Under the pieces are notes generated by a model. It saw only the letters and a program-made list of their open reading frames with translations. It had not been told where the DNA came from and ran no database searches. A stretch of 64,000 bases of DNA from Hymenopus coronatus (Eukaryota > Arthropoda > Insecta > Mantodea > Hymenopodidae): NCBI GenBank assembly GCA_030762935.1, contig CM060900.1:374003132-374067131 (forward strand), in the 5' to 3' direction. Positions 1 to 10,992 of this stretch are shown piece by piece; position 1 is the first letter of the stretch; each line of letters opens with the position of its first letter. The position numbers and the translations under genes are program-made.

Positions 1-1750
1 TATTGACACAATGTACAAATAAAATCAAATATGAGGATATGAGGTGTACAAAAATGTGTTAGGCATTTATGTCTGTTATATACAGACATAACCTTTTCTA
101 AAAAAGTGTAACTGAAAATAAAATCTAGATAGTTAGCTCTGATAACAGAGTTTGGATTTCTGTTATCCACTATGTAATTCCAATGTTAACATGTTTGAAG
201 AATCTGTATTAGAGTAAACTAAAATGGTGAAATCCCACAATTGTCATCAAACAATGTACCACTGGAGCTGCTAGAACATAAATCTTGTAGCTTGCTTAAC
301 TTTACAATCCATTTCATATGTTATATATTTGACAGCAAATGTGAATTCATTTTCGTAATGTGTATCTACTTCTGAATCACGTTATGGTCCAGTGTGATAT
401 CTTTATTAATTCTGATAGATGCATAAGTGATATATTTGTGTATATACATTGAAGGTTTTGTAGTCCGATATTTCATTCAGCAGCTTTTAAGCTACACGTT
501 AGTAATGACTGATGCATAAATAAATGTAAAGTCACAGATCCTTAATCTTGTGTCAGTGCCCTCAGTATGTGTATACAATCAAGCAGCAACAAAAGCTAGG
601 TAAGTAGCAGTGCTGCTGTATTTTGACTGTAGCATAGCCCACAACATAGAGACTCAAAATTTACAAAGCTATACATATCTTTATTAAGATTTGATTACTG
701 ATAAATTGCAAAGGGAACAAATATTGGAATACTCTTTTCTTTAAAATAAAGAAAATGACATACTCTCAATTCTCCATGTTCATGGAGCAGTCAATATTCT
801 TTGTTGTTTGCAAAACAGAATGCAAGAATGATCTTTATGAGAGATATTGCAATTTTTTAGTTTATTGTTTTATTTCTGATCTACATGAAAACTTTTAAGC
901 TATAAAAAGGATAAGTATTGATGTAACTGTGACATGTTGAGCAACCTTAGCAGCAAAAATATCACATTCATTGTGTACACATGGAACTGAAAGTAATACA
1001 ATCAAGTGCTCTATTCATCTCACAAATAAAATTGAATGTTTATAATTTGTGTGTGGAGTCACAAAATGAATAATTAAGATCAGTTGTAGTGGCATTGCAA
1101 TATGTAAAATTTCTCTTCCATTGAGTAGACCACATAAAATGGAGCACTGACTTTATATTTAAGGCACCTCTAATGTAATATAAAAAGAGGTCTAAAGTTT
1201 AAGAATTCAAAATGATAGAGAAGTCGAAAATCTATAATTAACAATATGGAGACACCATAAAAGCTGTTTATTTAACTTGTTTAGCAAACTTCTTGTGTGT
1301 ATATTTTTGAAATCCTCCCCCTCAGAACACTCTGAATAAAAACTACAGTCTCTTAAAGAGTAAACCAACAGCAAAAGATGTGGAGTGAGGATAACAGATT
1401 ACCTTTATCTGGATACATAAGATTATATTAATAAAACATGAATACATATAATTACATATAACAGTATGTATAATAACATTAAATTTTTTTACAATGTGAC
1501 AGTCCTTAAGAACAAAAAAAGCCACACTAATAACTTTCACGTTTTTAAAACAAATATATAACATCCTATTTTATCATGCTGAAACACATCAATTTATTTG
1601 TGAACACTTCAAACAATAGACATTTAACAGAAACATTACCTTAAGTGGAATATATTGATACTTCTTTCTTCCTTTTTATTTTTAATTCTCTTACTTTTTA
1701 CTTTTCCTGTTTAGTTCTTTTAGGTTGAATGGATAGATTGGCTCATATTT
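1..1750. other. AT-rich sequence downstream of the gene
   Basis: No coding exon, RNA gene or recognisable element is seen on either strand. The stretch is CpG-poor and rich in TTTATT and AATAAA strings, as expected for 3' UTR or intergenic DNA beyond the last exon. The short open frames here have no protein-like composition. Confidence 0.5.
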
Positions 1751-1830
1751 AGTGAGCTCTATATATATATATAATCAGCCTTCAGCTGATTCGTCTCAAG
1801 TTCAACATATAGCGTCAATTTATTTTTGCA

Positions 1831-1894
1831 ATTTTTATTTTTAATACATATATATACATATATATATACATATATATATGTATTAAAAATAAAA

Positions 1895-1895
<1 letters not shown>
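1831..1895. repeat. AT-rich perfect inverted repeat with (TA)n loop
   Basis: The left arm (ATTTTTATTTTTAATACATA...) is mirrored by the right arm (...TGTATTAAAAATAAAAAT) for about 25 bp each side of an ATAC/TA-rich centre. It is followed by a further (AT)n run and a 25-base T run at 1911-1935. It could fold as a cruciform. It may be the end of a decayed element, but no coding part is attached. Confidence 0.7.
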
Positions 1896-1927
<32 letters not shown>

Positions 1928-1959
1928 TTTTTTTTATGCTGCTTGTGCTTAAGTTTCAT

Positions 1960-3215
1960 TGTTTATGTACCTATTTAGACTATGACTTGGAGGGATTATT
2001 ATATCAGGTGCAAGTACATAAATAATAAAAATGGTGATGATAGTAATAATTATAAATGTACATAAAATGTGTATGGTCTTAAAACTAGAGTTGGAGTGTT
2101 TATGTTATTATTAAATGTCTCACAATATCTGTATCATATGTTTCAGATATCTCAATATATTGTTTTTAATCAGACTAACACAAACACCACTTATATATTG
2201 TTTTGTTTCCATTAAACATTTATGTGAGCCTCTGCATGCTGTAGGCTACCTATATGTTGTTTTAAAATAATAACATCTCAAGATTTGTAGATATAAGGAT
2301 CCCTCCATTTGGTAGTGCACATATAGGTACAAAACTGTTCATTTAGACAGTACAGAAATGTTTTTTTACAAAAAGCTAGAAACATACTTGTACACATATA
2401 AAAACTAGTTTAAAATAATAAAAAACTTACTAAATTATAACATACAAAAATAAATTGTACATATTTTTAAATTAAAAAGAAAGAACAGGAAAGGATGGGA
2501 GAAAATGTATGAATGGAAAGAGAGAAAATTTAGATACCTTTAGTTTTATTTCTATATAGACGTTCAATTTTTTATTGTTTCATTGTTATAAAAACCTTTA
2601 GTTCTCTGCTCAAATATGCACTTTTGTTACAAATTATGTACCAATTGAAGAAAATTATAAGTTTCATTATGTATAGATGGAATTCAAAATTTGTATTAAT
2701 TGGGTAGCATTTTAAAATGAAGGAATGCAATTTTGTGCTGATATTCAGAACTCCTGGAAAGTGTAATGCAAAATACTGTATAAAATGCTTTGCCAAAATA
2801 TGCTTATTTTATTATTTTTCTTTTTGGATTATCTATTTTAATTAAATAGACTTTTTGTTCTACTATATATGGAACCTTTGTGCATTTTATTTTTGCAGTT
2901 TATCTTTTACAAGAAAATAATATATCAATTATGCTTTCTTATATAATAATTTAAGGGCAATTTGATATTTTCCAGTCTTATTTTGCACATATGCATGTCT
3001 ATATATTATTTTTAAATTTCCTTTTAAACATGTTCAAACCTATAAAGATGTTTACAGTAAAATTCTCTATCTACTAGTTAAACAGAATACATATATTGGT
3101 TACTTAAAAATACATTTTATTTGTTTGGCACAACCTGGTAAGGGGGACCTCTGCCCCATATATTGACTTTTTCAAGTTTCATTATTTGGTAATTAACCTG
3201 ATTTGGTTTTGCAAG
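1960..3215. other. AT-rich sequence without recognised features
   Basis: No gene, RNA or repeat family was recognised in this stretch downstream of the last exon. Confidence 0.4.
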
Positions 3216-3220
3216 TACTT

Positions 3221-3226
3221 TTATTT
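3221..3226 (-). promoter_or_regulatory. Possible polyadenylation signal AATAAA
   Basis: An AATAAA hexamer on the minus strand begins five bases after the TGA of the last exon. If used, the 3' UTR would be only a few tens of bases. Other AATAAA motifs further down in the AT-rich 1-3.2 kb segment are equally possible, so the real transcript end is unknown. Confidence 0.3.
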
Positions 3227-3231
3227 CCTGG

Positions 3232-3351
3232 TCAGGTCGTAGACTTCTGACTCACACTGCAAGTTGAAGGACGTGGTGATCGGAACACAGTATGTTGTAA
3301 AGTCCGCTTCCATTTGTCCTGAGTATCGTGCAACTTTAGTAGCCATGTTTG
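3232..3351 (-). CDS. Last coding exon of PLEKHG-type RhoGEF: PH C-terminal helix and stop
   Basis: Read in the phase demanded by the previous donor (phase 0), this segment gives QTWLLKLHDTQDKWKR, then TLQHTVFRSPRPSTC, then SVSQKSTT and a TGA. The W-x-x-x-L-x-x-x-Q-x-x-W pattern is the amphipathic PH C-terminal helix and directly extends QAPSDQTK of the previous exon. The acceptor is TTCTATTTATAG|CAA. A short tail after the PH domain agrees with what I recall of PLEKHG7. An AATAAA lies 5 bp after the stop. A possible donor inside the exon (TGCAGT|GTGAGT) could instead splice to exons outside the window. Another frame is also open here (MATKVARYSGQ...) with a good start context, but it does not fit the gene. 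The exon keeps five CpGs, unlike its surroundings. Confidence 0.8.
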   Translation of the reverse strand, partial: QTWLLKLHDTQDKWKRTLQHTVFRSPRPSTCSVSQKSTT

Positions 3352-4289
3352 CTATAAATAGAACCAAAATAATCATATATAGACAGCCAGAAAATTCAAA
3401 ACTCTTGAATAAGTATTTGTATGGTAAAACATCCTTCAACATTATCTTTTGTCAAAAATATGCTATCAAATTTCAGATAGTAGTGGCCAATAAAATGCAA
3501 CTTATAGGGAAGAAATAGTATTTATGTCATTAACTGGGACCATAACAAATTAATTAAAAAGTATAAAATGGCTTAAGAAACTTATGCTGTACTTCATTAT
3601 TATACTTTCCATGGGTATAACCTTTACACTCCTGCAAGTGCTATCTCTGCATCCTCCCACACTCCTCTGCTCCATGGGATATTTAATCCAAAATAATTGA
3701 TAGTAAACTCACTTAGTGAAAACACAGTATTACTCTACTATTTGCTTACAATTTTTACTGTATTAGAAAAACATTTTAAATCAAAAAATAAAGTTAGATA
3801 ACAGAGGCTTTGCAGCATGGAATACTTTACATCATAATGGTTGAATTGGATGTTCTGATTTTAAAAATAATAGTGGTATTTAAGTATCATATACAGTTTT
3901 TGAATGATTCTGTTTCAATACAGCATCATAAGTTCAGTATACTAGTCTTAACATCATTGCATATCCGACTTACACATGGTTGATTAGAATATGTAAACAT
4001 GCTAAATCATATGATATCATGTTATACCGCTGCCTATCTCTATTTGCAGGTAATGTTGAACCTATCTCATAACATTTATTGCTTAAGATATCATAGAAAC
4101 ATCTTAGACTCCTCAATACAGTTTTAAACTACTCAGCTAGTCTCCTCTGAAGCCGCATTGTGTTGTGAGGTTTATTTGTGGAAGAAAATGGCAAGTTCAA
4201 GTGGTTTGAGTGGTATATTTAGGAGGGGCTGTGAACAAACCTAACAATTTCTATTATGTTGTGGATATCATGTGATAAAGCAGCAGGAA

Positions 4290-4640
4290 AAGCATATCAC
4301 ATTTATCAAGAGTTTGTATCTGGCCTATTTTAAAACTAAATTAGGAGATCAAGACAGGAATTTTCTCCTCATATTATGTGTAAAAGCTGTGTGGAAAATC
4401 TAAGATTGTGGCACAAGGAAGTTCAATGTGATGTGGGTCTTACCAAAGAAAAAGGTGAACTTTTAGGCAAGCTCAGAGAAAAAAATCTTTTAGGATCTAG
4501 AACAACTTTTTACTGGTACAGACATTGCAAACAAGAGTTCAAGAAATATTTTGTTAAGGAAGGAGAACTGTGTATTTTTGTGATATTATAACTTGATAGG
4601 TCGTCTTGGGACAACTTGCAAAGGAAAAATTTGCTTACTG
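4290..4640 (+). pseudogene. Fragment of uncharacterised repeat-encoded protein, copy A
   Basis: The plus strand reads fragments of a protein family that I know as an abundant, unnamed, multicopy gene of invertebrate genomes. First comes a KTKLGDQDRN-like stretch followed one frame away by SPHIMCKSCVENLRLWHK (consensus GDQDKSWAPHxCCxxC). Then LTKEKGELLGKLREKNLLG and FYWYRHCKQEF follow. The zinc-ligand part of the consensus after WHK is missing, so the copy has an internal deletion as well as a frameshift near 4340. It lies antisense to the host gene in its last intron. No terminal repeats were found. The larger antisense copy at 10.9-12.0 kb belongs to the same family. Confidence 0.75.
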
Positions 4641-4699
4641 CTTGAACGTTTGTCAAACAGGAAGTCATCTTTTGTTGTACTGCTAGCCATGCCAAGATA

Positions 4700-5890
4700 A
4701 CTTAATTTCGCTTGTTTCACATAATAATAATTAGTAAAATATTTGACTATCATTTTAGCCTAGTACATTCCCTTATTTCTCTTCTATTTACACGGAAGCA
4801 AGTAATAATACCAATTCTGCTAATATTTATCTTGATTAGCATGCTGTAGATAAATGAATAATCTTTTTATAAGAATATGCTGCATCTTTCTACATGAGGT
4901 GTTGAGAAAGATCGGCATTCGCCTAACTGAATACATTCTAATTCAGATTTGATTCCATGGACTGAACTAAATGATATGTGGCAGCCACTACTTGTTTCTG
5001 TACAAACTTGAATTTAATGGGGATCTTCTCTGCTGCCTCTCGCATCATAAATTGATACATACTAGCAATTGCTTCTCATGTTTGGCTGTGCAAGACTTTT
5101 CCCTGTAATTACTAAGAACTGATGGCATTGTTTAGTCTATTTTCATCATCATGAGGAGCAATAGCCACATTATCATGGTGCTGCAAAAACTGATGCTTAC
5201 TATGTGCTTGCAACTTACTGGCTGACTCCAGATCAGGCGACTGCACATCATGTTTACAGTGCTCTCATCTAATTGCAAGCATGGCACATTAAGTCACGGC
5301 ATATCACAATTGATGAATACAATAAGTATAGGTACATCCAAATCAGACATTCAAAATAGCTAAAGCTCATAAATAATATTGCTATTTGAGATGTACTATA
5401 CATTTTCGGGTATAATCATTGCTATATTATATTGTTTATTAAATTGGTTTTAAGTGTTATTATTAGCCCAAAAGTGGATTGTTAGACTACTGTACTTTTT
5501 AACTTCTAATGATACACAAACTTACTGACCTTATTGCTTATCCTTAAGAATACCGCATTGTATTTAAATAATTTACCATACATCAAACTAGTGTAAAAGG
5601 ACAATGACTTAAATTAAAGTAGAGATATTGACAAACTCCTTGTGCTCTGCACTATATGAAGAAACTAAAGAATTGTTATGATTCAGATTGTGAATGCTTT
5701 TTACACCATTAGTATGAAATAATTTACAATGTATTCTGTGTATATATAATGCTAATAAGAATATAGATAAAAGCAGACAATCCTGAAATATCTTCACATT
5801 GCCTCGCAGAATTAGTGGTTTGTACAGTTTCAATACAAAATTTACACAATGAGGTATAAGCATACATTTAGCGGGAAGTCATAACTTTAC
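4700..5890. other. Intronic sequence without recognised features
   Basis: AT-rich intron sequence. I see no exon, RNA gene or classifiable repeat. Confidence 0.4.
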
Positions 5891-5929
5891 ATCTTTTGAT
5901 TCTTCTTTTCTCGAAGTCAGCAATTTCTA

Positions 5930-6730
5930 GTTTATCAATCTATCCTTCAATTACAGAAGAAAAAGAAATTCAATGTGCCCAATGTGGAAAACATTTTAAA
6001 CCAGAAAGAAGTGTAAGTGTACATGTATCTAAAGCTCATCCAGCAGTAAACAGAGATAACTTAGTTAATAAAAGTAAAGAAAAAATAAGCCTAGTAAATT
6101 ACAAGGGGATTGCTCTGCTGAATCTGATACACAAACACCAACAAGAAGTTGATGAATACACCCTCCAACTAGTGGAAAGGAACAAAGCATTCAACATGGA
6201 TCTAAGAGATTTAGAATTCAAATATGTAATCAATGGCAGAAAGCTTCATGCATTATCTATAGAGGTGAAATACAGATTTATTCATATCAAAATACATCTT
6301 ATGTGCTCACTGTTTAAACTCCAATAACCATGTAAGACCTAATTATCCTCACACATTTAGTGATGATGATACAGTCATATTACATGATTTATTCGTTTCT
6401 ATGTTTTCCATAGAAGACAGAATTCCAACTTCCCAATGGATGGGTACAGATACAGCACCAGGTGCTGATCCTATACTTGTATGAGCTATAACAAATTATG
6501 CAGCACCCAAAATAACATCAGTAATATTAAGGAATGCTCATGCAGTTCTAATTCATAAAGGTGGAGATGTTGATAATTCTAGTAACAGGTGTCCAATAAT
6601 CACTGTTTAGTTATATGGTGATATAATCAGCTCAGGGCTACATAAGTTTTAACAAAAATTAATGTTGATTTACGAGTTCACCCAATACTTATGTAAATAT
6701 ATCACTTTGGGACCTCTTTTGCAGAAAGTG

Positions 6731-6761
<31 letters not shown>
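5930..6761 (+). pseudogene. Decayed LINE with C2H2 finger, RT fragment and poly-A tail
   Basis: The upstream part is an open stretch with a C2H2 zinc finger, IQCAQCGKHFKPERSVSVHV, ending in SKAHP. This is the DNA-binding finger found at the N-terminus of R2/NeSL-type non-LTR retrotransposon proteins. It is followed by a putative linker of about 70 residues (NLVNKSKEKISLVNYKG). After a frame break the reading continues with TSQWMGTDTAPGADPI and HKGGDVDNSSNRCPI, which match the RT core consensus (PGxDxI ... KGGDxxNPSNWRPI). The segment carries several stops and has lost most of the RT. It ends in an A run of 31 at 6731-6761, which marks the 3' end of a plus-strand retroposed copy. Confidence 0.75.
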
Positions 6762-6762
<1 letters not shown>

Positions 6763-6949
6763 ATTAGAGAGAATGCCTTCCTAATTTTCTTACAATTCTA
6801 ATTTTCCTCTTTGCCAGTCATATTCAATTGCATGCAATTTATAACAGCTTCTTAACAACACAGAATATCCTTTACTTCTGTAACTATTATTAATTATCCA
6901 TTCATCATTTCTATCCCCTAACTTCTACATCATAATTCTCAAACTGTTT

Positions 6950-7122
6950 ATCGCATGTGAGATTTGTGGTGGACAAAGCAGCGCTGGGGCGGGTTTTCTC
7001 CGGGTACTCCGGTTTCCCCCGCCATCTCATTCCACCGGTGCTCCATCATCATTCATGTATCATCAGTGTCACCGCCTGCAGTGCCATAAGTAGTTAAAGC
7101 GGGCGTTAAACACTACCTATCA
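6950..7122 (+). repeat. SINE family 1, copy 1 (tRNA head missing)
   Basis: The segment starts at GAGATTTGTGGTGGACAAAG, runs through a GGGTTTTCTCCGGGTACTCC / GGTTTCCCCCGCC core and CATTCCACCGGTGCTCCATC, and ends in AAAGCGGGCGTTAAACACTA. The same body occurs at 42.3, 44.8, 54.4 and 60.4 kb. Copies at 44.8 and 60.4 kb retain the tRNA-like head, which is absent here. Confidence 0.85.
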
Positions 7123-7239
7123 AACTGTTTATACCATATACTCCCATTTATTTAATTGATCATATCCATTTTTTCTTAACTCAAAATAAAAACTCTCCTA
7201 AGTTACTAATCTGTAATTAATTGCAGGAAATTTTTCACA

Positions 7240-7600
7240 TTACTTCTGATTTTGCCATTTTCAACCATTTACATTGCATAAATTCTTTCTTCCAAATGTC
7301 TGTAATCCTACATTTTAATAAAATACAGCCTGCATCCTCATTTCCTTTGCATATAAGACAAAATCCTTCATCTTTTCCCCCCCTGTAACCCTTTCATTTC
7401 AAACTCCCAATTTAAACCATGCAACACCTTCTCTTTGAACCTTATTACACCACACAATATACAGATTTTCCCATGATTACTTCCATATTCCTTATAACAT
7501 TTTAATGAACTATTTTTCTCTACCATCACCCATAAAGTCTGTCTATCTGTAACTTCCAGTTGGCATTTGACTAATTCCCAGAATCCTGTCATCATACTCT
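7240..7600 (-). pseudogene. LINE ORF2 C-terminal remnant (CCHC-like)
   Basis: On the minus strand an open segment reads VLHGLNWEFEMKG, then FCLICKGNEDAGCILLKC and DIWKKEFMQCKWL. The CxxCxxxxEDxxHxLLxC pattern is the zinc-binding motif at the C-terminus of many non-LTR retrotransposon polymerases. Here the expected histidine is a cysteine. A frameshift separates the upstream and downstream parts. It is antisense to the neighbouring LINE fragment and so belongs to a different insertion. Confidence 0.5.
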
Positions 7601-8257
7601 CTCTTCCTATTCATATATCAGCGATACCATTAGTTATAATTTGCTACCATATTTCACCCAGACAGCTCTTTGGATGAATGCACTTTTTTTGTATATCTAA
7701 GCAATCTTTCAAAATGTGTCCCTGTGGTAAATGATAAATTCTAATCACATCATCACTTCTAGTCTTTTGTTTCTCCGAACATTTTCACTTATCGAATCTT
7801 GTAATATCACCGAGTCTGCTGATAGTTTATTAGTATTAACATTATAATGTTTAAAGAACTGGGTATTTAATCTGCTTTTTGTACGCTTCATATTGCTTTC
7901 GCTTTCCGTGTTCGCTGGCCTGTTTCAATAGACTGAAAACAATCGTTTACACGTGAACCTGACACGCAGCTGTTATATCAAAGGAAAATATCTTCCGAAT
8001 TTACCGTATAACCCCTCGCAACGGTTCAACAATGCTTCTATAACAGATCAGAGATCGATCCGTTGATGAAGTCTTAAACGAAGCACTGGATATTATTATA
8101 AAAGTTTTATTTGTAAGTATTGGGGAAAATAGATGAAACATTGAAATTCCCGTACATTTTGCGACCTAGCGGAGGCTCGTACATACATCGTACAGATAAT
8201 TGTGGAATTATTACAGGTGAGGGACAAGGGCTGCTTGTTTTCGTTATGTTTGCGCAG

Positions 8258-8265
8258 TGACGTCA
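8258..8265. promoter_or_regulatory. Full CRE palindrome TGACGTCA
   Basis: The perfect eight-base CREB/ATF consensus occurs within the CpG-retaining domain, flanked by GCGCAG and ATTGCAACTTGCGGG. It is a sequence match only; activity is unknown. Confidence 0.4.
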
Positions 8266-8359
8266 CATTGATTGCAACTTGCGGGAACAAGACTAGGAGA
8301 TTGCTGGCGATAGCAAGGACAATATCTAATAACACAGTTGTAAAGCGAAGTTTGAATAC

Positions 8360-10250
8360 TTTGTTTGTCTCAAAATAACTATTATTGTATACACATTAGA
8401 AAGCATAAACAGTAATGTTTTGCTTATGCAAAGAAACCACTAACTTTGTACTAAAAGCAGATCTAGGCTCTACTCTAAGATACTTGTACTTTAATGTGAT
8501 ACAGAAAGTTATTCATGCAAAACATTATTAAAGACAACAGCTTACTTATAATCAAAAGTAATATTTATGAATTAGAATAACACTACAATAATCTGAATAC
8601 AGTCTACATTTAATTACACTTTGGTTGTGATAATAATACTGGTTTCCTACAGGATAAATGATAACGTTACATTGGAATTGCTTATCATTTACTTTCAAGC
8701 TACACTTAAGGACACAATAAGGCCAAAAATGCTAACCATCATAGTGTTATTATTTATTGAATACTTGCATGCCTTTTACTCAGTTCTCTACAGTTAGATA
8801 TGGGATTTTTAAACCACAAAGGATGTCCATTTAATGCTTATGAACCGAAATTCCTTTAAAATTAGTATGACAAGACATAATTTGCGTGAATTAATGTGAA
8901 CAAACCATTCAAGAGAGACAGGAGACACAGTGCCGGCACTTGTATTAAGCGTTTTTGAAGAGCTTAAAAGTCAAAAACAAGGTTAGTTTAGCGTTTTTGC
9001 TTCGAGTGTTGGAATTTTCTTATCTTCAAATTGTTCCACCCAATGCAGCTTTCTATAACTATATATGAATGAAAATTTAGAAAAATATATTTTATTTAAA
9101 GTAGCAACATTAAAAATGATCAGATCACGTTTTGTCAGTTACCAAAGTTGAGAATAGGTTGTAAATGTTTAAGTTGAAAATTGAAGTCTGTATTTAACAT
9201 TTTCTTCGCAAGTACATAGTAGGATAATTAAACATCAATCTATATAATCTGTCCACATACTAGTCAAGAGTGAAATTATGACATATTAATGTTTTAAAAA
9301 TATAATAGAATTTTTAAAGCAGTAAAAATATTAAAATAATAAATAGCCCGGAAACCAATTTCAACAGATGTATGGCATTCGCTATACATTATACCCTTAA
9401 ATGCTTTATTAAGGAGATTCATCAAGTCCATAATAATAAAAAAAAATTTTTTTTTTTTAATTTATTTGAATCTCGCCAAATATGGATAATTTGGTTTTTG
9501 CTTCATTGAAATATTTAAATGTTTACTGATATAAATTAATTTAAAATAATATTAGTGCGCATTTAGGTTTTAGGTCTTATAGATAGTAATTACTTTAAAT
9601 GTGAATCATTCAAAACAATATTTTTCAACATAAATGCCCCGTTTCCGCTGAAACTATAAGGTGTATCCGCATAAAAGTTTTACCACATAGTACGAACATC
9701 ATTATTACTTGGAGTCGCTTTAGTTGAAGTTGCTGGAATACAGTTTAGTTTTTAAAACATAAGATATTAGAAATTTCGTTGAAAAGTTTAGAGGTTTAAA
9801 AAGGAACTCAGAGGCTCACGTATTTATAGCTATTTCAAAATCACAATAATTCCCTATTTTAAGAAAACTCAGCAAAATTAAAGGGAGCGTAGTACAGAAG
9901 TCACAATAATATATGGATAGCACCGTCAAACACAAAACTTGAATTTTAACAGAAATTGTTTCGGAGAAACCATATCCCTAATTATAACGTTGGAAAGTAA
10001 TTGTGTATCATTATGCTGTTCTTGATTCTATTGATCATAAAGCATCACTTTACGTAATTTAGGAAGCGCGTCTTACCTCGGCAACAATGTTCCCATTTTT
10101 CACGAATCGGTTTATATTTCGGTAATTATAAATAATTTGTGACACTTTGCTTTGTTTTCGATAGTTATTATTACACACATACATTGTACAATTACTCAGT
10201 GAAACTCATACATAAAAAAGACAAGTATTAATTCAGTCTCAGCGACATTG
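8360..10250. other. Intronic AT-rich sequence, no gene recognised
   Basis: Moderately AT-rich sequence between the two CpG-dense parts. It includes a small A/T homopolymer block near 9440-9460 (AAAAAAAAATTTTTTTTTTT). No exon, RNA gene or known repeat was identified. Confidence 0.4.
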
Positions 10251-10395
10251 TAAATATCGCATTAACGCGCATAAGATACCGATAATGAATTGTCATCAAC
10301 GCTTTGCGAGCAGTTAACTACTCTCAAATGCGCACTTCTCCACCTAGTTTATTTACACCATGGTACAAATAGCTGAGTTATGAGCATTATCGTAC

Positions 10396-10405
10396 GCATG
10401 CGCGG
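10396..10405. promoter_or_regulatory. NRF1-like GCATGCGCGG element
   Basis: CGTACGCATGCGCGGC contains half of the palindromic NRF1 consensus (TGCGCATGCGC) in the densest CpG part of the domain, about 430 bp upstream of the ATG at 10825. It is a sequence match only. Confidence 0.35.
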
Positions 10406-10587
10406 CAACCCTGATTTAAGTTTCTTTCACTGCAGTCATTCCAGCCCAATGAAACGCGAATTCAATGCTTCCAATCGATTACTGCTGATATTGCAATTTA
10501 TATTCATATAGCCTAATACTTTATTTTTAGTCATCTAATGAAAAAACAAATTCTTGAAATGAAGATATTTCAGTAGTGTATGTTTCG

Positions 10588-10601
10588 CCCCCCCCCCCCC
10601 C
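10588..10601 (+). repeat. C14 homopolymer
   Basis: Fourteen consecutive C residues are followed by GGGCTTTCGCTCGCCGGCGG, the most GC-rich spot of this domain. Homopolymers of this length are prone to assembly error, so the exact count is uncertain. Confidence 0.9.
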
Positions 10602-10824
10602 GGGCTTTCGCTCGCCGGCGGTGCAATACAAATGACACGGCTTATCGAACAACTGAACGCACCAACTGTTGTTGCGCGCGGCTGGTTTATGTAGTGAAGT
10701 ATTTTGTTGTGGTGAATCGCACACGGCATGCGTTTAGTTTAAAATTGAAGTGCTTAAGAAGGGCATTCTAGTGACCGAGTGTTACGTGTACGTATATAAC
10801 ATCGGATTATAGTGAGCTTCTCAA

Positions 10825-10992
10825 ATGCAGCAGGCCACAAAGCAGCGCCGTGAGTGTCATTTCAATGACAAATGGCTACAAGAAACAGACTTTTCGGAGT
10901 GCCTTTCAAAACAAGATAAATACACAGTCCTAACGAAACCGTTCTCCTTGTTCATCACTAACATCACCCGGATTTTCCGGAAAAAAGTCTAG
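10825..10992 (+). CDS. Short ORF resembling N-terminus of a BED/SCAND3-type transposase-derived protein
   Basis: An ATG opens a 55-codon frame reading MQQATKQRRECHFNDKWLQE and then TDFSECLSKQDKY followed by KPFSLF. C-x-FNDKWL...F...L...DKY is the start of a widespread family of hAT-derived or BED-like proteins. In them DKYxxxCxxC leads to a zinc finger. Here the expected cysteines are absent (TVLTKPF), and from about 10930 the sequence is the antisense end of the neighbouring repeat protein, so the frame is truncated there. It sits just downstream of the CpG-dense, C14-containing segment, which could act as its promoter. It may be a broken transposon end or a captured first exon. Confidence 0.4.
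   Translation: MQQATKQRRECHFNDKWLQETDFSECLSKQDKYTVLTKPFSLFITNITRIFRKKV

Noticed and set aside
3221..3442. Minus-strand open frame starting MATKVARYSGQ with a good start context
   Set aside because: The other frame of the same segment supplies the PH C-terminal helix in the exact phase required by the upstream exon, which explains the conserved-looking composition better.
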